DNA of 64,000 bases from Physcomitrium patens (Eukaryota; Streptophyta; Bryopsida; Funariales; Funariaceae): the NCBI RefSeq assembly GCF_000002425.4, contig NC_037270.1:14092307-14156306 (forward strand), in the 5' to 3' direction. Numbering within the stretch: the stretch's first letter is position 1; each line of letters opens with the position of its first letter. Below the pieces are notes generated by a model, which saw nothing but the letters and a program-made list of their open reading frames with translations, did no database searches and had not been told where the DNA came from. Below, in pieces: positions 1 through 9,544 of this stretch. The position numbers and the translations under genes are program-made.

Positions 1-726
1 GTCAACCAAATCAGGTTGATAACAATTTTACAGCCCGAACGTTATCCGACGGAGGAAGCGCGTGTTGGGCTTGTTATAACCTTGCTTACAGCACAAGCTC
101 TGTCTTGGTTTACTCCCTTGTTCGAGAAGCGATCGCCAATCCTGAGCAACTTTGAAACGTTCTTGGAGGCGTTTGCAGAAGCATTTGGCGAGCATGATAA
201 AGTTCGATGGGCTACAACAAAGATCCGATCGCTACGACAAGGAACACGCTCTGCATCAGTCTATGCCTCGGATTTCAGACAATTGGCAAGTGACATTAAT
301 TGGGGTGAAGAGGCGTTGGTGAGTCAGTTTTATTGGAGCTTGAAGGATGATGTGAAGGACTTGCTGTTATCTCTTCCTGATCCTCAAACGCTCAACGAAG
401 CTATTAGCCAAGCTGTAAAGTGTGACAACCGCCTATTCCAGTGTCGCCAAGACCAACGTCCAAGACACCAAATGACTCGTTACGACGTGACTATGTCTGC
501 AAATAGCTTAAACTCACATTCGGAGGCAATAGACATGCAAATCGACACGGCGCGTGTCCGATCTCTTACTCCAACAGAGAAAAAATGGCGTATGGAGGAA
601 GGGTTATGTTTGTACTGTGGAGAAGAAGGTCACAAGGTTGGAAATTGCCCCAAGAAGCAAAATTGGCACCCTGTCAAGACTAGAAGTGCGATGATTCAGG
701 AAAACGACGACGCCCAGCCACAGTAG
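1..726 (+). CDS. gag: CHR1 gag (capsid/nucleocapsid), N-terminus missing
   Basis: Structural protein that packages retrotransposon RNA into cytoplasmic particles. The frame is open from base 1 to the TAG at 724-726. The first part matches the Ty3-type retrotrans_gag fold (LTAQALSWF, ASVYASDFRQLA). A CX2CX4HX4C zinc knuckle, CLYCGEEGHKVGNC, lies near the end at about 606-650. There is no ATG at the left edge, so the start is outside the window. The pol frame lies one base upstream (-1) and is open from 684, overlapping gag by about 43 bases, which suggests -1 ribosomal frameshifting. No disabling change is visible in this part. Confidence 0.88.
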   Translation, partial: VNQIRLITILQPERYPTEEARVGLVITLLTAQALSWFTPLFEKRSPILSNFETFLEAFAEAFGEHDKVRWATTKIRSLRQGTRSASVYASDFRQLASDINWGEEALVSQFYWSLKDDVKDLLLSLPDPQTLNEAISQAVKCDNRLFQCRQDQRPRHQMTRYDVTMSANSLNSHSEAIDMQIDTARVRSLTPTEKKWRMEEGLCLYCGEEGHKVGNCPKKQNWHPVKTRSAMIQENDDAQPQ

Positions 727-3700
727 GACCCGTGCCGCTGGACAATCTAATATCACGACAACAATCAGGTTCCTCCTTCTCTGTCCAACCTGCCCGTTGT
801 TTTACAATTCCTTTGTTTTTAGGCCCTCAAAAACAAAAAACTTTAGCTTTATTGGATTCGGGGGCATCTACTTGTTTTTTAGATGAAGAGTTTGCTAAAC
901 GCCACAAGATCCGTTTAGTACAGAAGTCCAAACCTGTTCACGTAGAGGTGATAGATGGACGACCCTTATTGTCAGGCAACGTTACCTACGAATCAGAACC
1001 TATAGAAGTGGTCTTTAAGGACCATAGTAGTCACATTATTTTTAATATTATTAGAACCCCATCAAGCCCTGTTATCCTTGGTCTTTCTTGGTTAGAAGAT
1101 CATAATCCGTCCATTGATTGGAGGCTACGAAGGATAACATTTCCTGAAAAAAATAATAATAAACCTGTTGGTAGAACCTACATGAAGAAATCCATGTTTA
1201 TTGGAGTGAGAGCGTTCCTAAGATCGTCCAAGGAAGGCGCACCATTTGTCATTTATGCAGCTCCAACTAGCGGCGAGAATATCTCAACATCGAATATACC
1301 AGAGCAATATAGGGATTTTGAAGACATGTTTCAGAAGAAGAACGCTGATATACTGCCGGAACATCGACCATATGATTGCGCCATAGACTTAGAGGAAGGA
1401 GCGCAACCACCTTTTGGTCCAATATACAACCTATCGCAGACGGAGTTGGCAGAATTACGGAAGTACATCGATGAGAATCTAGCCAAGAATTTTATTCGAC
1501 ATTCAAAGTCGCCAGCTGGAGCACCAATCCTATTCGTAAAGAAAAAGGATGGCTCACTGCGGATGTGCGTGGACTACCGAGGACTCAACAAGGTGACCAA
1601 GAAAAATTGCTATCCCTTACCTTTGATCTCCGGCCTCTTAGATCAACTTGGACGTGCAAGGATTTTTACAAAGATTGATTTAAGAGGAGCCTACAACCTT
1701 GTGCGAATCAAAGAAGGAGATGAATGGAAGACAGCCTTTCGTACAAGGTATGGTCATTTTGAGTACAATGTCATGCCTTTTGGTCTTACCAATGCTCCAG
1801 CGGTCTTTCAGCATATGATGAACGACATCTTTCGGGAGTACCTCGATGACTTTGTTGTCATCTATCTGGATGATATTTTGATATTTTCCAAGAATGAAGA
1901 AGAACATGAGAAGCACGTTTGTTTGGTTCTTGAAAAACTACGCGAACGAGGACTCTACGCCAAGTTGGAGAAGTGTCAATTTCACCAGAATGAGATGGAA
2001 TTTTTGGGCTTCATTGCGACTACAGAGGGCTTGAAGATGGATCCAAAAAAGGTAGAAGCAATTATATCTTGGGAAGTTCCGAAGACGGTTAGAGATGTTC
2101 AGTGTTTTCTTGGATTTGCTAACTTCTATCGGATCTTCATCAAGAATTATTCTCAAGTTGCTGCACCACTCACGCGTCTAACAAGCAAAGACAAGCTCGA
2201 ATGGGGATCACAAGCAGCAAAAGCATTTCAAGATCTCAAGACGGCATTCACTACGGCTCCAATCTTGGTACACCCTGACTTTGCAAAGGCTTTCTATTTA
2301 GAGACCGATGCTTCAGATTTTGCTTTGGGAGCTGTGCTTTCACAGATGGGCATAGACAAGAAGCTTCACCCAGTTGCGTTCTATTCACGGAAGTTCTCTG
2401 CTGCTGAGATCAACTACGAGATCCACGACAAAGAGTTGCTTGCTATAGTGGATGCCTTCCAAGAGTGGTGTCACTTCCTCGAAGGAGCTGCACATCCAGT
2501 GACTGTTTATACGGACCACAAGAATTTGGAGTACTTCATGACAGCTCGAATTTTGAATCGTCGTCAAGCTCGATGGAATATGTCTCTATCACGATTTGAC
2601 TTTATTATCACCTACCGCCCTGGAAAACAACAAGGATTATCTGACACATTATCGAGGAGATCGTATCTTGCGCCAAAGGCTGGAGAAGCAGCGTTTGATC
2701 AACAATGTACAACATTGTTGAAACCAGAAAAATTCAGGATTTTTGCTACTGTTGCAACTATCGATGACGGCTTCCTCAGCGAGGTACGTACTGCGACCAT
2801 TGAGGATTCTATAGCTCTTGACATCAAACAACGTGTCGATAATGACAAGTTTAAGGTGGAGGGAGATCTTCTGTATTTTGAGGAGCGGTTGTATATCCCG
2901 AAAGGACCAACTCGACTCCGAGTACTTCAATCTCGCCACGACTTTCCAGCTGCGGAACATTTTGGATTCAATAAGACTTTGGAGCTCATTTCACGAGATT
3001 TTTGGTGGCCTCAAATGTAGAAGGATGTGAAGGAATTTGTCCTTTCTTGTGATGTTTGTTCAAGATCCAAGATCCCTCGACATTGTCCGTATGGACTTCT
3101 CCAGCCATTGCCTATTCCGCACCGACCATGGTCTTCAATTTCTATGGACTTCATTACGGACCTACCGCCATCGAATTCATTTGACAGCATCTTTGTTGTG
3201 GTGGATCGATTTACAAAGATGGCGCATTTCGTGCCTTGCAAGAAAACATCGTCAAGTGAAGACACCGCAAGACTCTTTCTTGATAACATATATCGTTATC
3301 ATGGCCTACCAGATGATATCGTGTCGGATCGAGGTACTCAGTTTGTATCCAAGTTTTGGAGGTCCCTCTTTGAGATATTGAAGGTGGATATTAAGCTTTC
3401 TTCGGCTTTTCATCCTCAAACTGACGGTCAAACGGAGCGGGTGAATCAAGTTTTGGAGCAATATTTACGATGCAGCATCAACTATCAACAAGATGATTGG
3501 ACTGCATATCTACCGCTTGCTGAGTTCGCATACAACAACACTCTTCATGCGTCAACTCAACAAACACCATTCTTCTCCAACTACGGATACCACCCCAAGC
3601 TCGATTTATTGAGTTCTTCAGCAAATAACAACCCAGCAGCTGAAGGATTTGTGAAGCAACTATCGGAGCTTCAAGCGACGTTGAAGCTTCAATTGCAATC

Positions 3701-4202
3701 TGCCCAAGAGAGTTACAAGGCATCTGCAGATAAATATCAAAATGAGGCGCCTACTTTTAAAGTTGGAAGTAAAGTATGGCTTCTTCGACGGAATATCAAG
3801 ACCAAGCGGCCATGTGACAAATTGGACTATCGGAGATTAGGGCCATTTGTTATCGAGAAGCAGATCAATCCGGTGGCATATCGTCTGGAGTTACCAGCTA
3901 CTATGAAGGTACATCCAGTCTTTCACGTGTCTTTGTTGGAACCTTATCGAGAGTCAGCTTTTCCCCAAAGAGTACAAAGTCCGCCACCAAGTATCGAAAT
4001 TGAAAACCATGAGGAATACGAGGTGGAAAAGGTACTAGATTCACGGCGTAATAGGAGAAAATTGGAGTATTTAGTGCATTGGAGTGGATACGACATCAAT
4101 GAACGAACGTAGGAGCGTGCCGAAAATCTTGCCAATGCACCAAAAAAGGTACAAGAATTTCATCAACGATATCCTCATAAACCTAAGCCGATTCAACGAT
4201 AG
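684..4202 (+). pseudogene. pol: CHR1 pol: protease, RT, RNase H, integrase, chromodomain
   Basis: Polyprotein that processes, reverse transcribes and integrates the element. In order: aspartic protease (LLDSGAS, catalytic Asp codon at 855), RT with intact YLDD (1863-1874), RNase H (LETDASDFALG, then DKELLAIVDAF), integrase zinc-binding region (about 2940-3080), DD35E core (MDFITDLP, VSDRGTQF, QTDGQTERVNQ), a GPF/Y-like module (LGPFVIEKQ), and a chromodomain (EYEVEKVLDSRR, LVHWSGYD). It has no start codon of its own; the frame opens after the stop at 681-683 in the -1 frame of gag. Two stops interrupt it: TAG at 3018-3020 between RNase H and the integrase, and TAG at 4110-4112 where chromodomains normally have Trp. 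The last stop is TAG at 4200-4202. All catalytic residues appear kept. Confidence 0.9.
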
Positions 4203-4328
4203 CTTCTTGCTAAAGCTTGCTCATCAAGTAGCATAAAAAGGGGGGAGAGCACCTCCAAAACCCATAGTTCGATAGTGTAGAACTTTGTTAGCAACTATAG
4301 TTTGCTCTCATCATTTTAGCCTTTGGAC

Positions 4329-4676
4329 ATGGATAGTCAAGATACTACACTTGTTATGTCATCTCAAGCGACTAGCTCACGAAGACGACCGCGAGATGAA
4401 GAACCGCCTGCACCACGACGACGTCGGAGGATACCGAGCAACAGATCGCTAGTAATTGTATTTGAGGTCGAGCCTGCCTATGACGGTCAGCCAGAAGGTG
4501 TGTTTGGAGGACAGTTTCACAATGAAGACACAGAAGTCCACGCTTGGTCAGAGGTTGAAGGTGTTGGTCACTACCGTTGGCTCCAAGGGCCGATGAATCA
4601 TTTGCCTCGCGAACAACAATTGGAATTCATAGCGGATGTGATGCAACAGATTTTCATTTTCTTGCGTTGGTATTGA
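4329..4676 (+). CDS. CHR1 accessory ORF3 downstream of pol, unknown function
   Basis: A 115-codon ORF with an ATG at 4329, between pol and the polypurine tract. The N-terminal third is basic and Arg/Pro-rich (SSRRRPRDEEPPAPRRRRR). The C-terminal two thirds are acidic to neutral with many aromatics (VIVFEVEPAYDG, HYRWLQGPMNHL, FLRWY at the end). I see no signal peptide or membrane span, so it does not look like an envelope protein. The same ORF is recognisable at the same place in CHR2 (31288-31677, minus) with the C-terminal region well aligned, so it belongs to the element. I do not recognise the family. The basic N-terminus could bind nucleic acid or act as a nuclear localisation signal; that is a guess. 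Confidence 0.7.
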   Translation: MDSQDTTLVMSSQATSSRRRPRDEEPPAPRRRRRIPSNRSLVIVFEVEPAYDGQPEGVFGGQFHNEDTEVHAWSEVEGVGHYRWLQGPMNHLPREQQLEFIADVMQQIFIFLRWY

Positions 4677-4709
4677 CTGATAACAACATTGCTTCTCGGA
4701 GACCTCGAA

Positions 4710-4726
4710 GTTAGAAGAGGAGGTGA
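4710..4726 (+). other. CHR1 polypurine tract
   Basis: The purine-rich run agttagaagaggaggtga ends exactly where the 3' LTR begins with tgtcatgg. It is the expected primer for plus-strand DNA synthesis. Confidence 0.75.
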
Positions 4727-4744
4727 TGTCATGGACATACATTG

Positions 4745-4776
4745 GAAGATTCTTCGAATATTCTTCTAGAATATTC
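4745..4776 (+). promoter_or_regulatory. Heat-shock element cluster in CHR1 U3
   Basis: TTC-ta-GAA-ta-TTC at 4764-4776 is a perfect three-unit heat-shock element (inverted nGAAn pentamers at 5-bp spacing). Upstream are GAA-ga-TTC (4745-4752) and GAA-ta-TTC (4756-4763). It lies about 200 bp upstream of the TATA box. Confidence 0.65.
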
Positions 4777-4848
4777 TCTAAAGATTCTCTAAAGATTCCT
4801 TTAGAAGGTTCTAAAAGATTCTTAGAATATTCCCTAAAGATTCTCTTA

Positions 4849-4866
4849 GAAGGTTCTAGAATATTC
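4849..4866 (+). promoter_or_regulatory. Perfect four-unit heat-shock element in CHR1 U3
   Basis: GAA-gg-TTC-ta-GAA-ta-TTC fits the plant heat-shock factor consensus without mismatch, about 105 bp upstream of the TATA box. Imperfect copies lie between it and the upstream cluster. Confidence 0.68.
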
Positions 4867-4970
4867 TGATAGATTCTAGGAAGTTGCTCGAGAAGTTTCC
4901 TAATTAGTAGAAGTTGTTGGAGAAGCGTCCTAGTTAGCGGAAGTAGCTCGAGAAGCTTCCTATTCAGTAG

Positions 4971-4978
4971 TATATATA
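4971..4978 (+). promoter_or_regulatory. TATA box of CHR1 LTR
   Basis: tatatata followed by gg, downstream of the heat-shock elements. It would place transcription start (U3/R border) about 30 bp further on, near 5005. The same motif is seen inverted in the solo LTR at about 11745-11752. Confidence 0.65.
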
Positions 4979-5138
4979 GGAGTCGAGGCTGAAGGATTCT
5001 TTAGTCTCGACAACACATCTCTTGGAGTTCTAGCTCACCTTTCTGGTGTTGTTCTTGTACTCATCTGTTTAATCTAGTTCTGCCACTTCTTCTTGAACTT
5101 CTTGTTAGATTTCAAGTCTGTATTTTGTGTCGGTGACA

Positions 5139-5426
5139 GATAATCAACATAGTACTTTGCTGAAATTTTCAAAACGTTGGTTTGGACCATATGTAATAAC
5201 AATTGTTCATGATAACTCGACTTACTCATTACGGGAGTTAGATGGTACAAAATTGAAAATACCAATTGCAGAGAAGCGAGTAAAAATATTTAAACGAAGA
5301 CACGCGGAGATGAATATGAAAGACCTTAATGAAGGTATAGAGATTCCGCAACAAGAAGATGAAAGTGATTTGGATAATGAAGGTGACGAAGACGAATTGG
5401 ACAAAGACGTAGAGGATGTATTCTGA
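5139..5426 (+). pseudogene. pol: Element X: 3' end of A-type pol (integrase tail)
   Basis: C-terminal 95 codons of an A-type integrase, cut off on the left by CHR1. It contains FGPYVITIVHDN and SLRELDGTKLKIPI, matching A2 (51903-52187), followed by an acidic tail (EDESDLDNEGDED). It ends in TGA at 5424-5426, the natural end of the family. No internal stop is present. The rest of this pol should lie left of the window, beyond CHR1. Confidence 0.88.
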
Positions 5427-5476
5427 ATCAAACAGCAATTGGGTAAATTGGTGCATACCGGAGGATGTACAGGTTC

Positions 5477-5488
5477 AGAGGGGGTGGA
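5477..5488 (+). other. Element X polypurine tract
   Basis: agagggggtgga directly precedes the LTR start tgtcgtatt. The same tract precedes the LTR at 10543, 12326 and 52250. Confidence 0.8.
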
Positions 5489-6746
5489 TGTCGTATTGTA
5501 ACACGAGTATACCGTGAAAATATAAAGAAAGGGGACTTTTATTAATGTTCAGTTACCTCGAATATTAGGAGCAACGACCAACTCCAGTGCAAATATTGAG
5601 TGGCCAGGTTCAGTCACCCCGTTATAGTCAGCTGGGGCATACTGAAATGCTCTATTCGATTCCGATAACGAGAGTCAGCAGGAAGAAAAAGGACCAATTC
5701 ACACGACGGGTGAACCTTGTTCGAAGAGCCAATTGGATCCAATTTCACGAATCCAATCCGGGTCCTCTTACCCAATATGAGACCTGAATTGGCCGGGCAA
5801 CCCAATGTAGTCTAATTACGGGAAAATCCAGGTCTTACTACGGGCCTCAGCCAATCTGACGCGAAGGACCAATTTGATCTAATTACGAGGACATCCGGGT
5901 CTTACTACTGGACTCTTAGCCAATATGAGACCTGAATTGGTCGGGGGACTCAATGTGGTCCCGATTACGGCGTTTCGATTCTGTTTCAGGCTGTCCTGTT
6001 CTCTGTGCCGTTTCAGGGAATGTTGTTTTTGATAAAAAGATCTCTTAAAGATAAAAACGGGGGAAAAAGCTCTGACGACGAGAGCCAATTTCGGATCCAA
6101 CCTCTGACGGTGGGAGCCAATTCCGTATCCAAGACGGAAGATTGAAGAAATTCAGAGGATAAGGTTAGGGGAGAGAATAAGTTTTTGGGGAGGTTTTGAA
6201 GATTGGGGAGAGCTAGCTTCATGCTTCGGGCGGGGAAAGAAGACAGAAAATTTGGTTTTTTTTCTTCATAGGGTTTTGGGAAGACTGAGGCAATCGTTGC
6301 TGAAGTCAGTGTTGTAATGGTGAATCGGGATTTTTAATGAAGTGGGTTTGTTTACTCTTGACTGTTTTGTGAAATCGAATTACGTTTGTGATGAAGAATT
6401 AAAAGGGTGTCTATAGGATTGAGTATGCGGAGTGAATGAAATTTATTGGGTTAATCTAACGAGATAGTCAGTGGATACAAGATCGTGAGTATAAAGCGAT
6501 ATCAAAGATTAGCAGTTTGGGTTGTTCGGGGTTCTCTATAACGTCTAGTGACCGACCGGGTGGGACAAAAAAGACTTCGGCGAGTAGTCGAAGGGCATCC
6601 GTATAGATTTACGCTGTATTCTTGTAGTCGTTTATATTCCAACAGTCAAAAACTGATAGACTGCTTGACAATTGGCGAATCTCCATACTACCTTCTACAA
6701 CCAGACACCCGGCGCATTCTTGAGCAGGAAAGCACGTAATACGACA
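5489..6746 (+). repeat. Element X 3' LTR (1258 bp, A type 1)
   Basis: Starts tgtcgtatt and ends aatacgaca, which are perfect 9-bp inverted ends. It contains three ~70-bp repeats rich in CCAAT/ATTGG at 5751-5970. At 6747 the sequence jumps to the middle of another LTR of the same family (ccgttacag, equivalent to base ~131 of this LTR). X is therefore inserted into the 5' LTR of element Y, and ccgtt (6747-6751) should be its target duplication. Confidence 0.85.
5751..5970 (+). repeat. ~70-bp CCAAT-rich tandem repeat in A-type LTR
   Basis: Three diverged units (about 5751-5822, 5823-5888, 5889-5970) with the frame ccaatatgag acctgaattgg and gaattacgg-like ends. The Y 5' LTR has one unit and the Y 3' LTR two. 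The Z and A2 LTRs have one. The unit pairs CCAAT with inverted ATTGG, so copy number could alter promoter strength. Confidence 0.7.
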
Positions 6747-7789
6747 CCGTTACAGTCAACTGGGGCATACTGAAATGCTCCGTTCGATTCCAATAACGGA
6801 AGTTAGCATGAAGAGAAAGGACCAATTCAACGAAGGGTGAGCCTGGTTCGAAGAGCCAATTGGATCCAATTTCAAGACATCCAATCCGGGTCCTTTTACT
6901 CAATATGAGACCTGAATTGGTCGGGCGACTCAATGTGGTCCCGATTATGGGGCTCCGATTCCGTTTCATGCTGTTCCGTCCTTTGAGCTGTTCTGGGGAC
7001 GTCCTTTTGGTAAAAAGATGTCTTAAAGGTAAAAACGGAGGAGAAAGCTCTGACGATGGGAACCAATTCCGGATCCTCTTAAAGGTAAAAATGGAGGAGA
7101 AAGCTCTGACGACGAAGCCAATTCCGGATTCAAGATGGAAGATTGAAGAAATTCAGAGGCTAGGGTTTGAAAGAGAGGAGAATTAGGATTAAAGGGGAGG
7201 ATAGGTTAAGAAATGAAAGAGGGAGAATAAGTTTTTTTTAAGGATCAAAGAGCTAGCTTCATACTTCGGGCGGAGAAAAAAGACAGAGAATTGGAATTTT
7301 TTTTTCTTCATAGGATTTTGGGAAGACTGAGGCAATCGTTGCTGAAGTCTGTATTGTACTAGTGAATCGAGATTTTAATGAAGAGGGTGTGATTACTCTT
7401 CATTGTTTTTGTGAAATCGAGTTACGTCTATGATGAAGAATTAAAAGGGTGTCTATAGGATTGAGTATGCGGAGTAAATGAAATTTATTGGGTTAATCTA
7501 ACGAGACAGTCAATGGATACAAGATCGTGAGTATAAAGTGGTATCGAAGATTAGCAGATTGGGTTGTCCGGGGTTCTTTGTAACGTCTAGAGACCTATCG
7601 ACTGGGGCAAAAAAGGACTTCGGCGAGTAGTCGAAGGACATCCATATAGATTTATGGTATATTCTTGCAGTTGTTTATATTCTAATAGTCAAAAACTGAT
7701 AGACTGCTTGAATATTAGCGAATCTCTATACTACCTTCTACAACCAGACGTCCGGCACGTTCTCGAGCAAGAAAGCACGTAATACGACA
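6747..7789 (+). repeat. Element Y 5' LTR, left part missing
   Basis: Matches X LTR from its base ~131 to the end and stops with aatacgaca at 7789, followed by the primer site. A ~60-bp tandem duplication (aggtaaaaa..gaggagaaagctctgac) lies at about 7021-7140 and recurs in the 3' LTR at about 11030-11130. Confidence 0.85.
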
Positions 7790-7794
7790 TAAAT

Positions 7795-7812
7795 TGGTGA
7801 ATTCGACTTGAA
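7795..7812 (+). other. Element Y primer-binding site (tRNA not identified)
   Basis: tggtgaattcgacttgaa begins five bases after the LTR. The better preserved A2 copy at 36650 reads tggtgaacccggcgtgga. The leading TGG is as expected for the complement of a tRNA CCA end. I could not assign the tRNA. Confidence 0.5.
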
Positions 7813-7860
7813 AGCTTGAGGTGGAAGGTATTGGATTTTGTTTGACTTTATTTTTATTTT

Positions 7861-9443
7861 ATGGAAAACGAAAATAAAAATTTTGAAGGATTTTTGGGAG
7901 GAGTTTCTGGTGGGGGTTCTTCTAAAGGACAAAGTATGCACATGGATCCGTCTATTGCTAGTATGTTTCAAGCCTTCGCATTATTAATGCAGCAACAACA
8001 AAGCAATGATCGAAAAGAAGCTTTGGCAACCAAAGCATTGCAAACAGTAGTCAATAAAATTGATCAATTTGATGGAAGGAATATTTCAAGGTATTTAAGA
8101 TGTTATGTTCAAGAAATGAAATTAAATCGAGTTTCAGAGAAGAAAATGGTTGAAATATTTGGACTTGCCACGATATCGGAGACAAGAGACCATATTACAT
8201 CGATTACGGATCGTTATAGGAATTCATGGGAGGTTTTTTCACATGCATTGAAAGACGAATATTTCTTGGAAGATGTTGATCGAGTTACTAAGAAGTTGTT
8301 TCATGAATGGATTGAATGGCCTAATAAGAATTTTCAAGCAATAGAGCTACTAAAGAAATTTGAAAGGCAATACTCTTAATTACCAAAGGTAGAAAAATTG
8401 ACATTGGACCCGAACAAAGTTGATCTATTTCTTCAAGCTGTTGATGGAAAATTGCAAGGGAAATTAGAACTCCTTCTTGAAGACAAAGAAGAAGATGAAG
8501 GATTGACAACAAAGTGGAAGAACGTTGAAGATGCAGTGGGGTTGCTTACAAAAAGAGAAAGGAGGAAGGATAGGAGTAATATTCCAAAAATAGTACAAGT
8601 ACCCAAAGCTCTAGTATGTACAACACTACTAACAATGCCTACAGTTCAACCTTCGACATCCTTATCAAAGAAAGCAGATATGGAGATGGAAGAAATTATA
8701 CGAGGAATGTGAGATCTTCAAATCAAATTGGCAAGACTTGAAGAGAATACTTCTACAAACAATTTGAAGAATGTTTCAAAACAAGGATATGTACAAAGAT
8801 GCATTTGGTGTGATGATGCTTCACACACTAGAAAAGATTGCAATGAATTTAATATTATGATACGGCAAGGAATTATTTGTTGGAAAGATGGGAAGATAGC
8901 ATTAAAAGATAGGGAAGATCTTCTTCAAACCAATTTTGGCAAGGGAGGAATGAGAGCATTGGTTCAAGATTACTTAAAAGAACATGAAACAGCAGCACGA
9001 GAAAGTGCAAGTTATGGTGCTAGAGTAGATGATGAAATTGGTCGAAGTATGGAAACTAGTGAGTTTTGGGCTTCTGCCATTTGTACAATACAAGAAGGGA
9101 AATTACCTCGAGAAGCATTATTGAGGACTGCAGCTACAATATGAGGTGCAACAAGTTGGGAGGATCGTGTTGAGTCTCTTTCAGTTCAAGCATATAATGC
9201 TAAGAGCCAACATGAAGCTTTGATGGAAGAAAAGAGATGAAGAAATTTTGATGATACGAGAGAAGGAAATTCTTCTAAGAGGCAAACTCGAGGAGACAAG
9301 GCTCAGGAGGCAGTTTCACAAGAATTGCCTATAAAGGATACCTCAGCATCATTGGAAGAAAAAACAAGGGAGACAAAAGATAAGGGCAAATCAATTGCTT
9401 ATAAGCTACTTTCTGACATTGAAGCGGCAACAAATTGAAAGGG
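7861..9443 (+). pseudogene. gag: Element Y gag
   Basis: Capsid-like protein beginning ATG (MENENKNFEGF). The core has FDGRNISRYLRCY and KDEYFLEDVD, and the same protein is readable in A2 at 36717. A Cys/His cluster CIWCDDASHTRKDC near 8800 is a zinc-knuckle variant. Stops in one conserved frame: TAA at 8377-8379 (A2 has CAA), TGA at 8710-8712 (shared with A2), TGA at 9142-9144 (A2 has CAA), TGA near 9238 (shared). The coding region runs into an assembly gap. The shared stops show that part of the decay predates separation of these copies, or that they descend from a common defective parent. Confidence 0.82.
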
Positions 9444-9543
9444 NNNNNNNNNNNNNNNNNNNNNNNNNNNNNNNNNNNNNNNNNNNNNNNNNNNNNNNNN
9501 NNNNNNNNNNNNNNNNNNNNNNNNNNNNNNNNNNNNNNNNNNN
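9444..9543. other. Assembly gap (100 N)
   Basis: One hundred N inside Y gag-protease. A2 across the same interval (about 38301-38409) suggests the missing sequence is about 109 bp of gag coding DNA. Confidence 0.95.
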
Positions 9544-9544
9544 A

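Larger units (their letters stand above)
1..5138 (+). mobile_element. CHR1: Ty3/gypsy chromovirus, 5' end outside window
   Basis: Copy-and-paste retrotransposon with gag, pol ending in a chromodomain, an extra small ORF, a polypurine tract and a 3' LTR. Its 5' LTR, primer site and about 97 codons of gag lie upstream of the window, judged by alignment with CHR2, whose gag ATG is at 54594. It is inserted in the end of pol of an A-type element: the sequence right after base 5138 continues an A-type integrase tail that can be read in full at 51903-52187. It is the youngest CHR copy here, with only two in-frame stops in pol. Resemblance to Tcn1-like moss chromoviruses is inference. Confidence 0.9.
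4727..5138 (+). repeat. CHR1 3' LTR (412 bp)
   Basis: Begins tgtcatggac and ends gtcggtgaca, with short inverted ends tgtca/tgaca. The right boundary is fixed by the switch to A-type pol sequence at 5139. The left boundary is fixed by the polypurine tract. The inverse of this LTR occurs as a solo LTR at 11565-12059. The U3 part holds GAA/TTC heat-shock-like arrays and a TATA box. Confidence 0.88.

Noticed and set aside
699..705. ggaaaac as a -1 slippery heptamer
   Set aside because: Slipping would mispair the P-site codon at the second base; it does not fit X-XXY-YYZ, so it is noted only as a conserved run.
2649..2960. 103-codon minus-strand frame opposite CHR1 pol
   Set aside because: Mirror frame of RNase H/integrase coding sequence; no independent signal.
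4845..4915. Palindromic ttctagaa repeats considered as CRISPR-like or terminator hairpins
   Set aside because: They lie in an LTR promoter region of a eukaryotic element and fit heat-shock spacing; no CRISPR spacer pattern.
4677..5138. Possible env gene downstream of CHR1 pol
   Set aside because: The downstream ORF is 115 codons without signal peptide or membrane span; not an envelope protein.
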